64,000 nucleotides of DNA, taken from the NCBI GenBank assembly GCA_963841945.1, contig CAWJFC010000028.1:62001-126000 (forward strand), read 5' to 3'. Of this stretch, positions 24,905 to 33,807 are shown piece by piece. Position numbers and translations under genes: made by a program. Every line of letters starts with the position of its first letter. Position 1 is the first letter of the stretch. This stretch comes from Acidiflorens sp963841945. Its GTDB lineage: Bacteria; Acidobacteriota; Terriglobia; Terriglobales; Acidobacteriaceae. Under the pieces are notes generated by a model that worked only from the letters and a program-made list of their open reading frames with translations, made no database searches and was not told where the DNA came from.

Positions 24905-26017
24905 TCAGGCGGTGAGAAGTTTCCATCCCAGAAAAATGCCATTGGCAAGGTAATCGCGGGCTGTGCCATCGCCGACGTGCATGGCCAGCATACGGGCAAA
25001 CGCGCGCGGGCTCGATTCGAACACCTGCATAGTGCGGCGACGCAGATTCGGGTGGCGGCCCATCCGCAGCATCAGACGAGACATCATGGCCGGGCGGCGA
25101 AGGAGTCGACGGTGCTCGAATTGATAGCGCGCAAGATTCTTGCTGGCGAGACAATCGGCCAGCAGCGCGGCCTGGCGAAAGGCGAGACAGAGGCCTTCTC
25201 CGGTGATGGCATCGACGCCACCTGACGCGTCTCCGACGAGAGCGACGTTGCCGGCGTAAACGCGGAGCAGTTGCCGGCTAACGGTGATCGCGCCCCGCTC
25301 ACTCGACGTGACTTCCGCATGGGCGAGGCGCGCGCTGAGTTCTGGGAAATCCGCGAGGGCGGCATCGAGCCGCAGATGCGGATCGGAACTGATGAGGGCG
25401 AGACAGATCTCATGGCTACCGACGGGCGTGATGTAGATCTGGGAATCGTCGCCCCAATGCAGCTCCATGAAATCGGTCCAGGCGGCAACGCGATAATGGC
25501 GGCGGAATCCGAAGCGCATATCTTTCTTGCGATGACGATCGAGACCGGCCCAGTGCCGGACGCGGGAATTGGAGCCGTCCGCACCGACGATCCAGCGCGC
25601 GGGCATGAGGCAATCCGAGAGAAGAACACCTTCACGCTGAAGACCTGAAACCGTCGTTTGCCAAAGCATGGAAACGCCGCAGGCGGCGGCGTGATCGATC
25701 AGGACGCGATGCAATGCGGTGCGGCGGATTCCGCAGGCTTGGCCACGGGGAAAGACAGCTTCGGCGGTTTTGCCTCCGCTCAGGAAGCGAATGCCGCGGA
25801 AGGCATGGCAGACGCTCGCGGGAATGACGATGCCAAGTTCGCGGAGGGCGGCGAGTCCATCGGGCATGAGGCCTTCGCCGCATGGCTTGTCGATTGGCGG
25901 GGTCGCGCCGTCGGCCACGATCACGCTCAGCCCGCGACGACGCGCGGCGATCGCGGAAGCAAGGCCGGCCGGGCCACCGCCAATGATGAAAACGTCGACT
26001 GAGTTCCTGGGCTGCAA
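24905..26017 (-). CDS. FAD-dependent oxidoreductase (geranylgeranyl reductase/monooxygenase-like)
   Basis: A 370-aa flavoprotein of the PHBH/geranylgeranyl-reductase superfamily. FAD-binding GGGPAG at about residues 13-18, the middle RWIVGADGSNSRVR (DG motif) and ALVGDASGGVDAITGEGLCLA, which binds the FAD ribityl phosphate, are all present; PCGEGLMPDG is common to this subgroup. The start is a TTG at 26017 with GAGG five bases upstream. Members often sit next to type III polyketide synthases and hydroxylate or reduce the polyketide; here the synthase gene is 214 bp upstream on the same strand. Confidence 0.86.
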   Translation of the reverse strand: MQPRNSVDVFIIGGGPAGLASAIAARRRGLSVIVADGATPPIDKPCGEGLMPDGLAALRELGIVIPASVCHAFRGIRFLSGGKTAEAVFPRGQACGIRRTALHRVLIDHAAACGVSMLWQTTVSGLQREGVLLSDCLMPARWIVGADGSNSRVRHWAGLDRHRKKDMRFGFRRHYRVAAWTDFMELHWGDDSQIYITPVGSHEICLALISSDPHLRLDAALADFPELSARLAHAEVTSSERGAITVSRQLLRVYAGNVALVGDASGGVDAITGEGLCLAFRQAALLADCLASKNLARYQFEHRRLLRRPAMMSRLMLRMGRHPNLRRRTMQVFESSPRAFARMLAMHVGDGTARDYLANGIFLGWKLLTA

Positions 26018-26027
26018 CTATTCCTCA

Positions 26028-26041
26028 GGGGCTAAAGCCCC
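26028..26041. repeat. GC-rich palindrome GGGGCTAAAGCCCC
   Basis: Five-base GC arms with a TAAA centre, followed to 26100 by a string (GCGGCACGACTGAAGCCGTG) of the kind scattered through acidobacterial intergenic DNA. It lies just upstream of the ribosome site of the FAD enzyme. Confidence 0.55.
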
Positions 26042-26078
26042 GGCATTCTTGTCGTGTTTAGCGGCACGACTGAAGCCG

Positions 26079-26153
26079 TGCCCTTCCCGCTTTTGCCTCC
26101 CGCATGCCCTTCCCGCTCTGCCTCTCGTGTTCCCTTCCGCTCTGCCTCTCGCG
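26079..26153. repeat. Three imperfect 24-26-bp direct repeats
   Basis: TGCCCTTCCCGCTCTGCCTC-type units starting at 26079, 26105 and 26130, in the gap between the polyketide synthase and FAD oxidoreductase genes; a looser fourth unit follows. Confidence 0.7.
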
Positions 26154-26231
26154 TGCCCTTACTCCTTCTTGCTCCGCCCTCTCGCGGCCGTAGCTATCTT
26201 CGCTGGGGCTGCCCTTCCCGCCTGCTCTCGC

Positions 26232-27287
26232 TCACCACTCGAGCAACAGGAACTCGGAGCAGAAACCTGGACCCATGGCCGCGAGTATGCCCATTGTGCC
26301 CGGCGCCGGTCGGCGATTCTTCATGACCTCTTCGAGCACCACGAGCACGGACGCGGACGAGAGATTGCCGGTGCGCCGCAGGCAGTCCCACGAGGCATCG
26401 AGCTGGCCGTTGTTGAGCGCGAGGGCTTCCGCGGTGGCTTCGAGAATCTTGGGTCCGCCGGTGTGCAGAACCCAGCTTCCGATATCGGACCGAACGAGGC
26501 CGCGCGAGGCGAGGAAATCATCGACGTTTTGCGCGAGATTCTTGCGCACAAGATTTGGGACTTCACGCGAGAGCACGATGCGAAAACCTTTCTCGCTAAT
26601 GTCCCAGCCCATCATTTCTTCGGTGTTGGGATAAAAAACGGAACGCGTGGCTAAAATGCGAGGGCCTGAACTTGAAACGCCGCACTCTTCGCCTCCAACG
26701 ATCACGGCGGCAGCACCGTCGCCGAACAGGCCGGAGGAAATCAGATTGGCCATCGAGAGATCTTCACGCTGAATGGTGAGCGAACAGAGTTCGACCGACA
26801 GCACGGCCGCGAACTGATCGGGATAAGCCTTGACGTAATCGGCAGCGCGCGAAATTCCGGAAGCGCCGGCCACGCAGCCAAGACCGAAGATGGGAACTCG
26901 GCGAATGTTGCTGCATAGACCCATCTTGTTGATGAGGAGAGCATCGATTGACGGGCTGGAAATGCCGGTCACGGATGTAAAGAAGAACGCGCTCAAGTTC
27001 TGACCTTGCAAGCCCGCAGCCGCGAGCGCGCCAGAAACACATTTTTCCCCAAGTTCGACGGCAGTACGAATCCAGTGGCGATTGGCTTCGCCCCAGGTCC
27101 TCATGGTCAGGTAGTCCTCTTTGGGGATCGAGAGATAGCGGCCATCGACGCCGACGTGACGGTGCAAGCGGCGGAGGACTTCGGGCTTCTCGATGCGGTC
27201 GCCCCAGAATTGGCGGAGACCGTCCAGGAGTTCGTCCTGCGAATAGTAGTGACGAGGGAACGCGCTGGCTGTGCTGAGGATTTGCAT
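26232..27287 (-). CDS. Type III polyketide synthase (chalcone synthase-like)
   Basis: A 351-aa ketosynthase that condenses malonyl-CoA onto an acyl starter; bacterial members make alkylresorcinols, alkylpyrones or related phenolic lipids. The catalytic triad is Cys138 (GLGCVAGASG), His275 (VLHTGGPK) and Asn308 (RRTGNLSSAS); the C-terminal GPGFCSEFLLLEW has the conserved GPG loop. Size fits the family. It is first in a run with an FAD oxidoreductase and YceI on the same strand, which suggests a modified lipid-quinone or phenolic-lipid product (inference). The methyltransferase often found between synthase and flavoprotein is missing. No clear ribosome site in front of the ATG. Confidence 0.92.
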   Translation of the reverse strand: MQILSTASAFPRHYYSQDELLDGLRQFWGDRIEKPEVLRRLHRHVGVDGRYLSIPKEDYLTMRTWGEANRHWIRTAVELGEKCVSGALAAAGLQGQNLSAFFFTSVTGISSPSIDALLINKMGLCSNIRRVPIFGLGCVAGASGISRAADYVKAYPDQFAAVLSVELCSLTIQREDLSMANLISSGLFGDGAAAVIVGGEECGVSSSGPRILATRSVFYPNTEEMMGWDISEKGFRIVLSREVPNLVRKNLAQNVDDFLASRGLVRSDIGSWVLHTGGPKILEATAEALALNNGQLDASWDCLRRTGNLSSASVLVVLEEVMKNRRPAPGTMGILAAMGPGFCSEFLLLEW

Positions 27288-27495
27288 AGTTAGGTCAACT
27301 GGCCCGTGCTTCCTCGATTATCAGAAGAGAAGTATCATTCCTCGCGCGCCGCCAAGGTGTCAATAGCTTGTAAACTCGCGCCGGAAGTTACGGACTCCAG
27401 AGCAGCCAATTGGCTTCCGATTTAGATGCTGCGAGGCGGGCGGAAGCTTGAGAGATGCTAAAGTTAATCGGAAGACGCAAGGGAGGACTCGAGCT

Positions 27496-28056
27496 TTGAA
27501 ATTCGTGGCTGGCCTGGTGCTTGGACTCATTCTGTTTCCCGCGGGACTTTATTTCTATCTGGTTGGCGGCAGCGCTCCGGTAGCGACCACCGATCCCGAT
27601 ATGCCGTTTGAACACTATCTGGCGCGCAAGGCTCAACATGTACGAATCGACAGAGACATGCCGAAGAATGTGCCGATTCAGCCGACCGAGGCCAACTATC
27701 TGGCGGGCGCCGAACTCTACAAAGAGCACTGCGCGGTTTGCCACGGCTTGCCCGACTCGAAGAAGACGGCAATTGCGACGGGAATGTATCCACGGCCGCC
27801 TCAGCTGTTCAAGGGGAAAGGCGTGACCGACGACGAACCGGGCGAGACGTACTGGAAGATCTTCAATGGATTTCGTCTGACTGGCATGCCGGGGTTCAGC
27901 AAGTCGCTGAACGAAACTCAGATGTGGCAGATGTCGCTTCTGCTGGCGAATGCCGACAAGCTGCCGCCGTCGGTGAAATCGGCGTTGGCGGCCGCCACCG
28001 GCCCCGAATGCGAGCAATGGCAGCCCCGGCGGCATCCTCCGCGGCTGCGCCGGTGA
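27496..28056 (+). CDS. Membrane-anchored c-type cytochrome
   Basis: About 186 aa. TTG 27496 is preferred: GGGAGG lies nine bases upstream and the protein then begins with a signal-anchor (KFVAGLVLGLILFPAGLYFYL). One haem site CAVCH sits near residue 76; Met in GMPGFSKSL is a likely sixth ligand. The motif order fits small class I cytochromes used in electron transfer at the membrane or in the periplasm. The Arg/Pro-rich last 15 residues are unusual. Divergent from the polyketide synthase. Confidence 0.85.
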   Translation: MKFVAGLVLGLILFPAGLYFYLVGGSAPVATTDPDMPFEHYLARKAQHVRIDRDMPKNVPIQPTEANYLAGAELYKEHCAVCHGLPDSKKTAIATGMYPRPPQLFKGKGVTDDEPGETYWKIFNGFRLTGMPGFSKSLNETQMWQMSLLLANADKLPPSVKSALAAATGPECEQWQPRRHPPRLRR

Positions 28057-28092
28057 CGGGGACACAGCCAAGTCGCTGAACGGAGCTGCGGT

Positions 28093-28638
28093 ATGGCATT
28101 TGCGCGTCCGCGAAAGCTTTTCACCGAAGCGGAATTGTATGAGTATGCCGTGGGCGCGCTGGCTCGGCGAAGCCGATCGGTTGCCGAGTTAAAACGGCTG
28201 CTGCGCAATCGGGTGGAAGCCGATACGGAGTTCGGCAAGACGCTGGTTGAGCTGATCATCGTTCGCCTGAAGGATCAGGGGTATCTCAATGACGCGCGCT
28301 ATGCCGCCGCGTATTCCTCCTATCGCCGCGACACGGAGAAGTTCGGCCGCATGCGCGTGGTGAGCGACCTGAAGGCGAAGGGTGTGCATGGCGAGGTCAT
28401 CGCGAAGGCCGTGGCTTCGGTGTATGACGAGGTTAGAGAAGAAGAACTGGCGCGAGCTTATCTGAAGCGGAAGCGGCTGAAGAAACCGAAGGATCAGAAA
28501 GAAGCAGCCCGAGTCTTTCGCAATCTGATGCGCGCGGGATTTGGATCGAAAACCATCTTCACCATTCTGAAGAAGTGGGATGTGGATGAGGAAACACTGG
28601 GCGCGCTGGAAGAGGAAGCGCCTGAAATAAGCGGCTAG
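28093..28638 (+). CDS. recX: RecX regulatory protein
   Basis: Inhibitor or modulator of RecA filaments. The 181-aa protein consists of RecX three-helix repeats: LYEYAVGALARRSRSVAELKRLL, LKDQGYLNDARYAAAYSSYRR with GRMRVVSDLKAKGV, and the C-terminal repeat ending GFGSKTIFTILKKW. The YLND/A and AR-F-Y patterns are characteristic. No recA in the window. It follows the cytochrome by 36 bp and may share its transcript. Confidence 0.9.
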   Translation: MAFARPRKLFTEAELYEYAVGALARRSRSVAELKRLLRNRVEADTEFGKTLVELIIVRLKDQGYLNDARYAAAYSSYRRDTEKFGRMRVVSDLKAKGVHGEVIAKAVASVYDEVREEELARAYLKRKRLKKPKDQKEAARVFRNLMRAGFGSKTIFTILKKWDVDEETLGALEEEAPEISG

Positions 28639-28676
28639 TGCTTCGAGCGGCGGCTTCACGTTACATTCGCCGCGTT

Positions 28677-28715
28677 AGAGACGGGGCGAACCCCGTCTCT
28701 ACGACAGCGTTTTTC
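28677..28715. terminator. Perfect hairpin after recX, possible terminator or REP-like element
   Basis: AGAGACGGGG (28677-28686) pairs with CCCCGTCTCT (28691-28700) over a CGAA loop; GTTTTT follows ten bases later. It is 38 bp after the recX stop. The same style of element recurs at 34739. Confidence 0.5.
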
Positions 28716-28830
28716 TATTCTTCGCAGTTTTTTCTTCTTCGAGCTTCTCCGTCAACCGTCTTACCCGCTCGACCCCGTCGTGTGCGGATCATTTGGTCGA
28801 CGGCTACGCTTTACTCTTACTTCGTACTTC

Positions 28831-30939
28831 TCACTTCTTGTCGTCCTTGTCTTTCTTATCGTCCTTCTTGTCGTTCTTCTTGTTCTGGTTTTTGTCTGGA
28901 GGCGGTTGTTTGTTCGGCTGTGGGCGCGCTGCTGGTTCGTTGCGTTGCGGCGACTCAGATGGACGGTTGGCTTCTGGACGCTGCGGCGGTTGATTTGCCT
29001 GCGGCGGAGCGGGCCGGTTCTGATTAGGACGGTTCTGGTCCGGACGATTTGGCTGCGAACGGTCGGGCTGATTGCGGTCCGGCTGCGCTTGCGGTGGACG
29101 GTTATTCTGCGGAGGCGCGATGGGCCGCTCGTTTCGCTGCGGAGTCTCGGGCTGCTGAGGCTGCTCAGCCGGACGGCTGTTTTGCGCCGGTCGATTGTTG
29201 GGCATCGGGCGATTGTCTGGCGTGCCTGGACGTTCGTTTGCCGGCTGATTATTTGGTCGGTTGCCGGGTTGATTCGCCGCGGGTTGATTGCCGGGACGAT
29301 TTCCGGGACCGTTGGCGGGATTGTTACCGGGTCTGGCCGCGACCGGGGTGGCGGGGCGGGCGGGCGGCGCCTGCCTGATTTGCGGACGCGCGACTCGCGA
29401 ATTCGCGGGAGCCGACGTTTGCAATTGCTGCATTTGCTGGCGGGCAATAGGCTGTCCGGGATTTGCCGCCAGCTGCTGCTGACGTGCCGCGAATGCAACG
29501 GGCGGCGGAGGCGGCGTTCTGCGGGCGATGATCGCGCGCTGCGCGACGGCTGCAGGAGGCGCTTTTACGCGGCCGGCGCTGGCGGCGTGCAATCCGAGAA
29601 CGCTCGCTGACGTGGGAGCGACGGCAACGCGCGCGCTCACCTGCATGGAGGCAACGTCCTTCGCATTGACCGCGACCGCGGCACGCGCTACCGGCTGCGC
29701 GCTGACGAAGGCGCGCTGCGGAACAGCCGTGACGGCGCCGACAATGCGCTGGTTCACATAGGTGACATTCGTGATGTTCGTCTGGTTGCGAACGATGGTC
29801 GTGTTATAGACGTTTGTGATCACAGTCTGGTTGACGATCGTCCCGCTCAGGTTGAGGTTTACCAGATAGCCGCGGCTGACGTGATAGGACGGAACGAAGA
29901 CCTCTCGCGGACCGAGCGGAAACCAGGCGATATTTCCGCCGAATGCCATTCCCCCTCCGCCCACAAAGACGACGAGAGCGGGAGCATAGACAGGCATGAC
30001 CTGGCGCGGTCCGGGAATCCATCCCCAGCGTCCGCCGATAAAAGCCCAGCGCCCATAGTGGAATGGAGCATAGCCCCAGGGCTCATCGTCGACCCAAGTC
30101 CATCCCCAGGGATCGATCCAGGCCCAATGACCTTCGCGGTAGGGAGCCCATCCGGCGGCTACGCGCGGGTACCAGACTGCGCCATAGTCTGCCGCGGGAG
30201 CCCAATCGCCATTGTCATCGAGATCGGCGTAACCGACGACATCGTCGGAGAGATATTGCATGGAGCGGGAATGCTCGTAGCGGTTGTAACGGCTGTAGCA
30301 CCAGCTATCGAAGTCATCGGGATCGCCGAGCATATCCATCTCGGCGTTCAAGCGGTCGGTGCCGCTGAAGGTGACGCGCTGGCCTTCATGGATGGTGTAG
30401 GTGGATCCGTTACCGGTGGATTCGCCTTCGCCTTCGCGAACGCTGACGACCGTGTAGGTTCCATCTTCGCCGGCTTCGACGCGATAGCGGCCCGGCTGAT
30501 CGATGGTGAAGGCCTGGTTCGGCGTATCGATCTCGAAGTCATCGTCGCTGCCGAGGCGGCGAACGCGGATGTTGATTGCGCCGGAGCTGAGCTGGACCTG
30601 AATAGTGTTGTCGTCGAGGTTGAGGAAGGAGATACCGGTATTACCATTGAGTTCGATGATGGCGGAGCCGAGTTCGACTTCGGCGCGTGAGTTGTTGTCA
30701 GCCCAGAGTTGATCGCCGATGGTCATGGGACGGTTGGGAACGGCATCGACCCAATCGTTCTCACCCGCGGGTTCGAAGGAGACGGAGCCTTGCAGGTAGC
30801 CGAGACGGGCGACGCGCGTCGGAGGGTCATCCTGATCGGGTTGGTCTTGCGCGGTCAGACGCTGGCTGAACGTGACGCTAATCAGCACAGCCAAGGAGAG
30901 GGTAATTGTCCAACGATGTAATTCAGTAAGAGTCTTCAT
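28831..30939 (-). CDS. Exported FecR-domain protein with Trp-rich (DUF6600) and Pro/Asn-rich regions
   Basis: About 702 aa from ATG 30939. Signal peptide to about residue 31 (LTAQDQ). A FecR-like beta domain follows (RVARLGYLQGSVSFEPAG to EGQRVTFSG, about 40-190). Then a Trp-rich module (WYPRVAAGWAPYREGHWAWI, DPWGWTWVDDEPWGYAPFHY, GRWGWIPGPR, about 240-320) as in DUF6600 proteins. The last 250 residues are low complexity: NRP/NQP/QPQ repeats and a Lys/Asp tail. Likely a cell-surface or outer-membrane-associated structural protein; function unknown. FecR here is without a sigma factor or TonB receptor neighbour. Confidence 0.85.
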   Translation of the reverse strand: MKTLTELHRWTITLSLAVLISVTFSQRLTAQDQPDQDDPPTRVARLGYLQGSVSFEPAGENDWVDAVPNRPMTIGDQLWADNNSRAEVELGSAIIELNGNTGISFLNLDDNTIQVQLSSGAINIRVRRLGSDDDFEIDTPNQAFTIDQPGRYRVEAGEDGTYTVVSVREGEGESTGNGSTYTIHEGQRVTFSGTDRLNAEMDMLGDPDDFDSWCYSRYNRYEHSRSMQYLSDDVVGYADLDDNGDWAPAADYGAVWYPRVAAGWAPYREGHWAWIDPWGWTWVDDEPWGYAPFHYGRWAFIGGRWGWIPGPRQVMPVYAPALVVFVGGGGMAFGGNIAWFPLGPREVFVPSYHVSRGYLVNLNLSGTIVNQTVITNVYNTTIVRNQTNITNVTYVNQRIVGAVTAVPQRAFVSAQPVARAAVAVNAKDVASMQVSARVAVAPTSASVLGLHAASAGRVKAPPAAVAQRAIIARRTPPPPPVAFAARQQQLAANPGQPIARQQMQQLQTSAPANSRVARPQIRQAPPARPATPVAARPGNNPANGPGNRPGNQPAANQPGNRPNNQPANERPGTPDNRPMPNNRPAQNSRPAEQPQQPETPQRNERPIAPPQNNRPPQAQPDRNQPDRSQPNRPDQNRPNQNRPAPPQANQPPQRPEANRPSESPQRNEPAARPQPNKQPPPDKNQNKKNDKKDDKKDKDDKK

Positions 30940-31508
30940 AGGGTCATCTCGAGATGCTGGATTCTTAGGAACCGGAATGTGGAGTTCTTGAAGGACTAGC
31001 GTTTCATGATTTGGCATTCTTCATGTTTTGACATGGAAATTGGCCGCCTTCGCCCACTACATAATAGAGCTTCGTAAAGATGTGTAAAGCAGTGGGAAGG
31101 ATGCTCGATCCACTGTGTTTACCACTTTGCTATCTACCCCCACTTTGCTCGATCTCTTAGAATCAGCGACTTAGCCGGATTCTCGCTCCAGATCTTTGAA
31201 AAATAAGGAGTTACGCGCAAGATCTTTATAAATCATGGGTTTAGCTGGAAATGGCTCGATTTTTCACATTTGGCCGTCATCTGCTCTAACACGGAATGGT
31301 TTGGGCATGTCGCGGTCGGTCCGAGAGAAAGTTTTGCGAGCCACCGGACGAGACTACAGGAGCTTCTGGGAGCTGCGGACCGCAGTGATCCAGGAAGGTG
31401 CCGCGTTCAGTTTGATGGTCCGGGGTGTTTCCCTGGCGCTTGGGGAGTTCTGTGGCTTGGCGGTTCTTCGTTGTTGAGTTCTTCCTCGTGAACGTCTCCG
31501 ACGGACAG
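30940..31508. other. 568-bp spacer with no convincing gene
   Basis: Lies between the divergently placed FecR-domain gene start and the hemA stop. It has AGATCTTT twice (31190-31230) and CCACTTTGCT/CCCACTTTGCTC near 31125-31150. An 80-codon frame at 31235-31477 has no ribosome site or known domain and is not called. The left 150 bp should contain the promoter of the FecR-domain gene. Confidence 0.5.
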
Positions 31509-32972
31509 TTAGGCGCCGGCGATCATGCGTCTGGGCGCGCGCGATTCTGGCGCGGTTTTGAGGTCGCGGGCGAGCGTGCCAGCGATCTTGTGCGTCAGGC
31601 GCAGGCCGAGGGCGGCGATTAATTTGTCCTGATCTTTAGGGAACGGGCCTTGCTCGATGCGGAAGGACTCTAGTTCCTGGCGGCAGATCTCGTCGAGGCG
31701 GGAGCGGAGCGCGCTCACCTCGGGCGGGACGGTGCCGAGAAGCAGTTCCTTTTTGAATTCGCGCACTTCGGACTGGACGATCTGTTCGGCCTCGTGTTCG
31801 CCGGGGCGGGCGCCAGCCAAAGGTTCATCGACCGGAAAATTTCGAATGCGGTCATCGCGACGCGGAGAACGGAGCTCGAGGGTGCGGCCCTCTTTTCGCA
31901 GCGATTCCGTTTGAGACGCAACTTTTTGAGACGCGTCCTTGCGCGGCTCGACGGCGCGCTCGAGATCCTCGAGATCGTAGAGGAGAACTCCCTCGAAGGC
32001 GCGCACCGCAGGATCGATGTCGCGCGGAAGCGCGAGATCGATGAAGATGAGCTTACGGGCAACCGGCTCGTTTTTCTTCGGGTCATTGCCGGGGTGGCCG
32101 TCCAGGTTGTCATTCGCGCTGTGATCGTTCTCGCGCTGGCTGCCCTGGTTGCGAGCGATGGCCAGACGCCGCATATCATCCGCGGTAAAAATAAATTCCT
32201 GCGAAGAGGTGGCGCTGATGACGAGATCGGCGTCGGCGAGTCGATCCCAGCGTTCCGCGAAGGTACCGGCGTGAACGGCAGGCGAGTGGGCGCGCAGCTT
32301 AAAGACCAGTTCCTGCGCGGAAGAGTCGTTGCGGCTGAAGATGAGCAGCGACTGTGGAGCACGTTGGGAGAGTTCACGGGCGGCGCTTTCGGCCATGTGG
32401 CCAGCGCCGAAGATGACGATATTTTTGCCGGCCAGGGAGCCAAAGGCCTGCTCGGCAAAGCGCGTGGCCGCGAGCGGGGCGGAGACTAGGTGCGAGACGA
32501 ATTCGGTCTCCTTGCGCACGCGGCGGCGGACGGCGAGGCAGCGGCGAAGAACAGCATCAAGGTGACGCCCCGTGCACGCTGCGTTGCGTGCCTGTTGCCA
32601 AGCCATCGCAAACTGGCGGGCGATATGACCTTCGCCGATGTACATGGAATTGAGGCCGCAACTGACGCGGAAGGCGTGAATAAGAGCCTGCTCGTCGAGG
32701 AGACGATAGAAGCTGTTCCACTCCTGGAGTTTGAGATCGTACTCGGCGGTGAGAAGGCGCAGGATGGAATTGACGGCGAGGGTGGCATCACCCCATAGGA
32801 CAAATTCCGTGCGGTTGGAGGTCGAAAATACGATGGCCTCCTCAATGCCCTCGGCCTGGGCAAGCATGGAAAGCACTTCCGCTTGACGGCATCCGCTCAT
32901 CCAGAAACGTTCGCGAATTTCGACGGCCGCCGTCTTGTGATTGAGGCCGACTACTACCAGAGTCGGTTCCAA
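31509..32972 (-). CDS. hemA: Glutamyl-tRNA reductase-like protein, catalytic Cys replaced by Ser
   Basis: HemA reduces glutamyl-tRNA to glutamate-1-semialdehyde, first step of C5 tetrapyrrole synthesis. N-terminal catalytic domain (VVVGLNHKTAAVEIRE), NADPH domain (GKNIVIFGAGHMAESAARE) and C-terminal dimer helix (RSRLDEICRQELESFR) are in the family order; about 487 aa, longer than usual because of a polar linker near 280-310. The nucleophile motif STCNRTE reads STSNRTE: codon TCC (32819-32817) gives Ser52. The second motif GLDSMVxGExQI reads GLNSMYIGEGHI. Both differences suggest low or altered activity, or a paralogue. TTG 32972 is chosen for GGGAG eight bases upstream. Confidence 0.85.
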   Translation of the reverse strand: MEPTLVVVGLNHKTAAVEIRERFWMSGCRQAEVLSMLAQAEGIEEAIVFSTSNRTEFVLWGDATLAVNSILRLLTAEYDLKLQEWNSFYRLLDEQALIHAFRVSCGLNSMYIGEGHIARQFAMAWQQARNAACTGRHLDAVLRRCLAVRRRVRKETEFVSHLVSAPLAATRFAEQAFGSLAGKNIVIFGAGHMAESAARELSQRAPQSLLIFSRNDSSAQELVFKLRAHSPAVHAGTFAERWDRLADADLVISATSSQEFIFTADDMRRLAIARNQGSQRENDHSANDNLDGHPGNDPKKNEPVARKLIFIDLALPRDIDPAVRAFEGVLLYDLEDLERAVEPRKDASQKVASQTESLRKEGRTLELRSPRRDDRIRNFPVDEPLAGARPGEHEAEQIVQSEVREFKKELLLGTVPPEVSALRSRLDEICRQELESFRIEQGPFPKDQDKLIAALGLRLTHKIAGTLARDLKTAPESRAPRRMIAGA

Positions 32973-33432
32973 GAGACACACTCCCTGAATGCGCTTTCAT
33001 TGTGTCTAAGGCACCGTTAGGGCCAAAGGGGACAACCCTAACGCGGACGGGTAAGTCGAACAGAATGATAGTGTTAGTCGGTCTGTTGAATTTCGCTATA
33101 GTGCGTGAAAATGGCGTTGACTGCGAGTTATCACCCCCGCTGGGTGGGGAATGACACGGTGGGGGAATCGCGGATGGTGTCGCGATGAGTGAGCGATGAA
33201 CGGAGGCGCAAGATGGAGGAAGGACCGTCGAGGCGAACCGGAGCGGGCTGCGAGACGGGGTGGAAGCCGGTATAAAGATGTGGAGGGTTAGTGTTTTGTG
33301 ATATTGTGCGTACCGCACACCCTCTGCTATCGGGAATTGTCTTTTAACGGGTGATCACCCGCTCGAAGCCCTGCGTCGCGGAGGAGCGCTCAGAGAGTGG
33401 GCGCTTAATTCTTTACTCATAGGAGAAGAACG
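32973..33432. other. 460-bp intergenic region between hemA and cytochrome genes
   Basis: Divergent promoter region. Contains a 14-bp perfect palindrome (33348-33361) and GC-rich direct repeats around 33130-33180. No gene seen. Confidence 0.5.
33348..33361. promoter_or_regulatory. Perfect palindrome upstream of the cytochrome pair
   Basis: CGGGTGATCACCCG, 71 bp before the first cytochrome ATG. Symmetric sites of this size are typical of dimeric regulators; no regulator is identified. Confidence 0.35.
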
Positions 33433-33738
33433 ATGAAGACGATTTTGCGGGCGTCTCTGGCGCTAGCGACACTGGCGCTGATTTTTTCCACATACTCATT
33501 TGCTGACGCGGGCGCGGACTATAAGGCAAAGTGCGCGATGTGCCACGGGGCAAATGGCGAAGGCAAGGCCGCGATGAAGACGGTGGATTTCGGTTCCGCG
33601 GATGTCCAGAAGCAGTCGGATGCGGAGTTGACCGACACCATCACCAAGGGCAAGGGCAAGATGCCGTCCTACGACGGGAAACTCTCCAAGGATCAGATTA
33701 GCGACCTGGTGAAATGGATCCGGACGCTCAAGAAGTAA
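33433..33738 (+). CDS. Periplasmic c-type cytochrome (c6/c553-like), copy 1
   Basis: 101 aa: signal peptide to about residue 25, then a class I cytochrome with CAMCH and a C-terminal Met in KGKMPSY as sixth haem ligand. Ends with DLVKWIRTLKK. GGAGAAG precedes the ATG. Paralogous to the gene that follows; from SAxVQKQSDAELT onward the two are almost identical in plan. Probably a soluble electron carrier between membrane complexes. A hairpin terminator separates the two genes. Confidence 0.92.
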   Translation: MKTILRASLALATLALIFSTYSFADAGADYKAKCAMCHGANGEGKAAMKTVDFGSADVQKQSDAELTDTITKGKGKMPSYDGKLSKDQISDLVKWIRTLKK

Positions 33739-33756
33739 GTTTAAGAAGGCTTACAA

Positions 33757-33793
33757 AGAAGCGGCCGCTCGATGCGAGGGCCGCTTGTTTTTT
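33757..33793 (+). terminator. Terminator between the two cytochrome genes
   Basis: AAGCGGCC (33759-33766) pairs with GGCCGCTT (33779-33786), then GTTTTTT. It ends just before the ribosome site of the second gene, so it could reduce expression of copy 2. Confidence 0.75.
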
Positions 33794-33807
33794 GGGGAGG
33801 ACTACGG

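Noticed and set aside
31235..31477. Possible 80-aa gene before hemA
   Set aside because: No ribosome site, no domain, and the region is otherwise spacer-like; a frame this long is expected by chance here.
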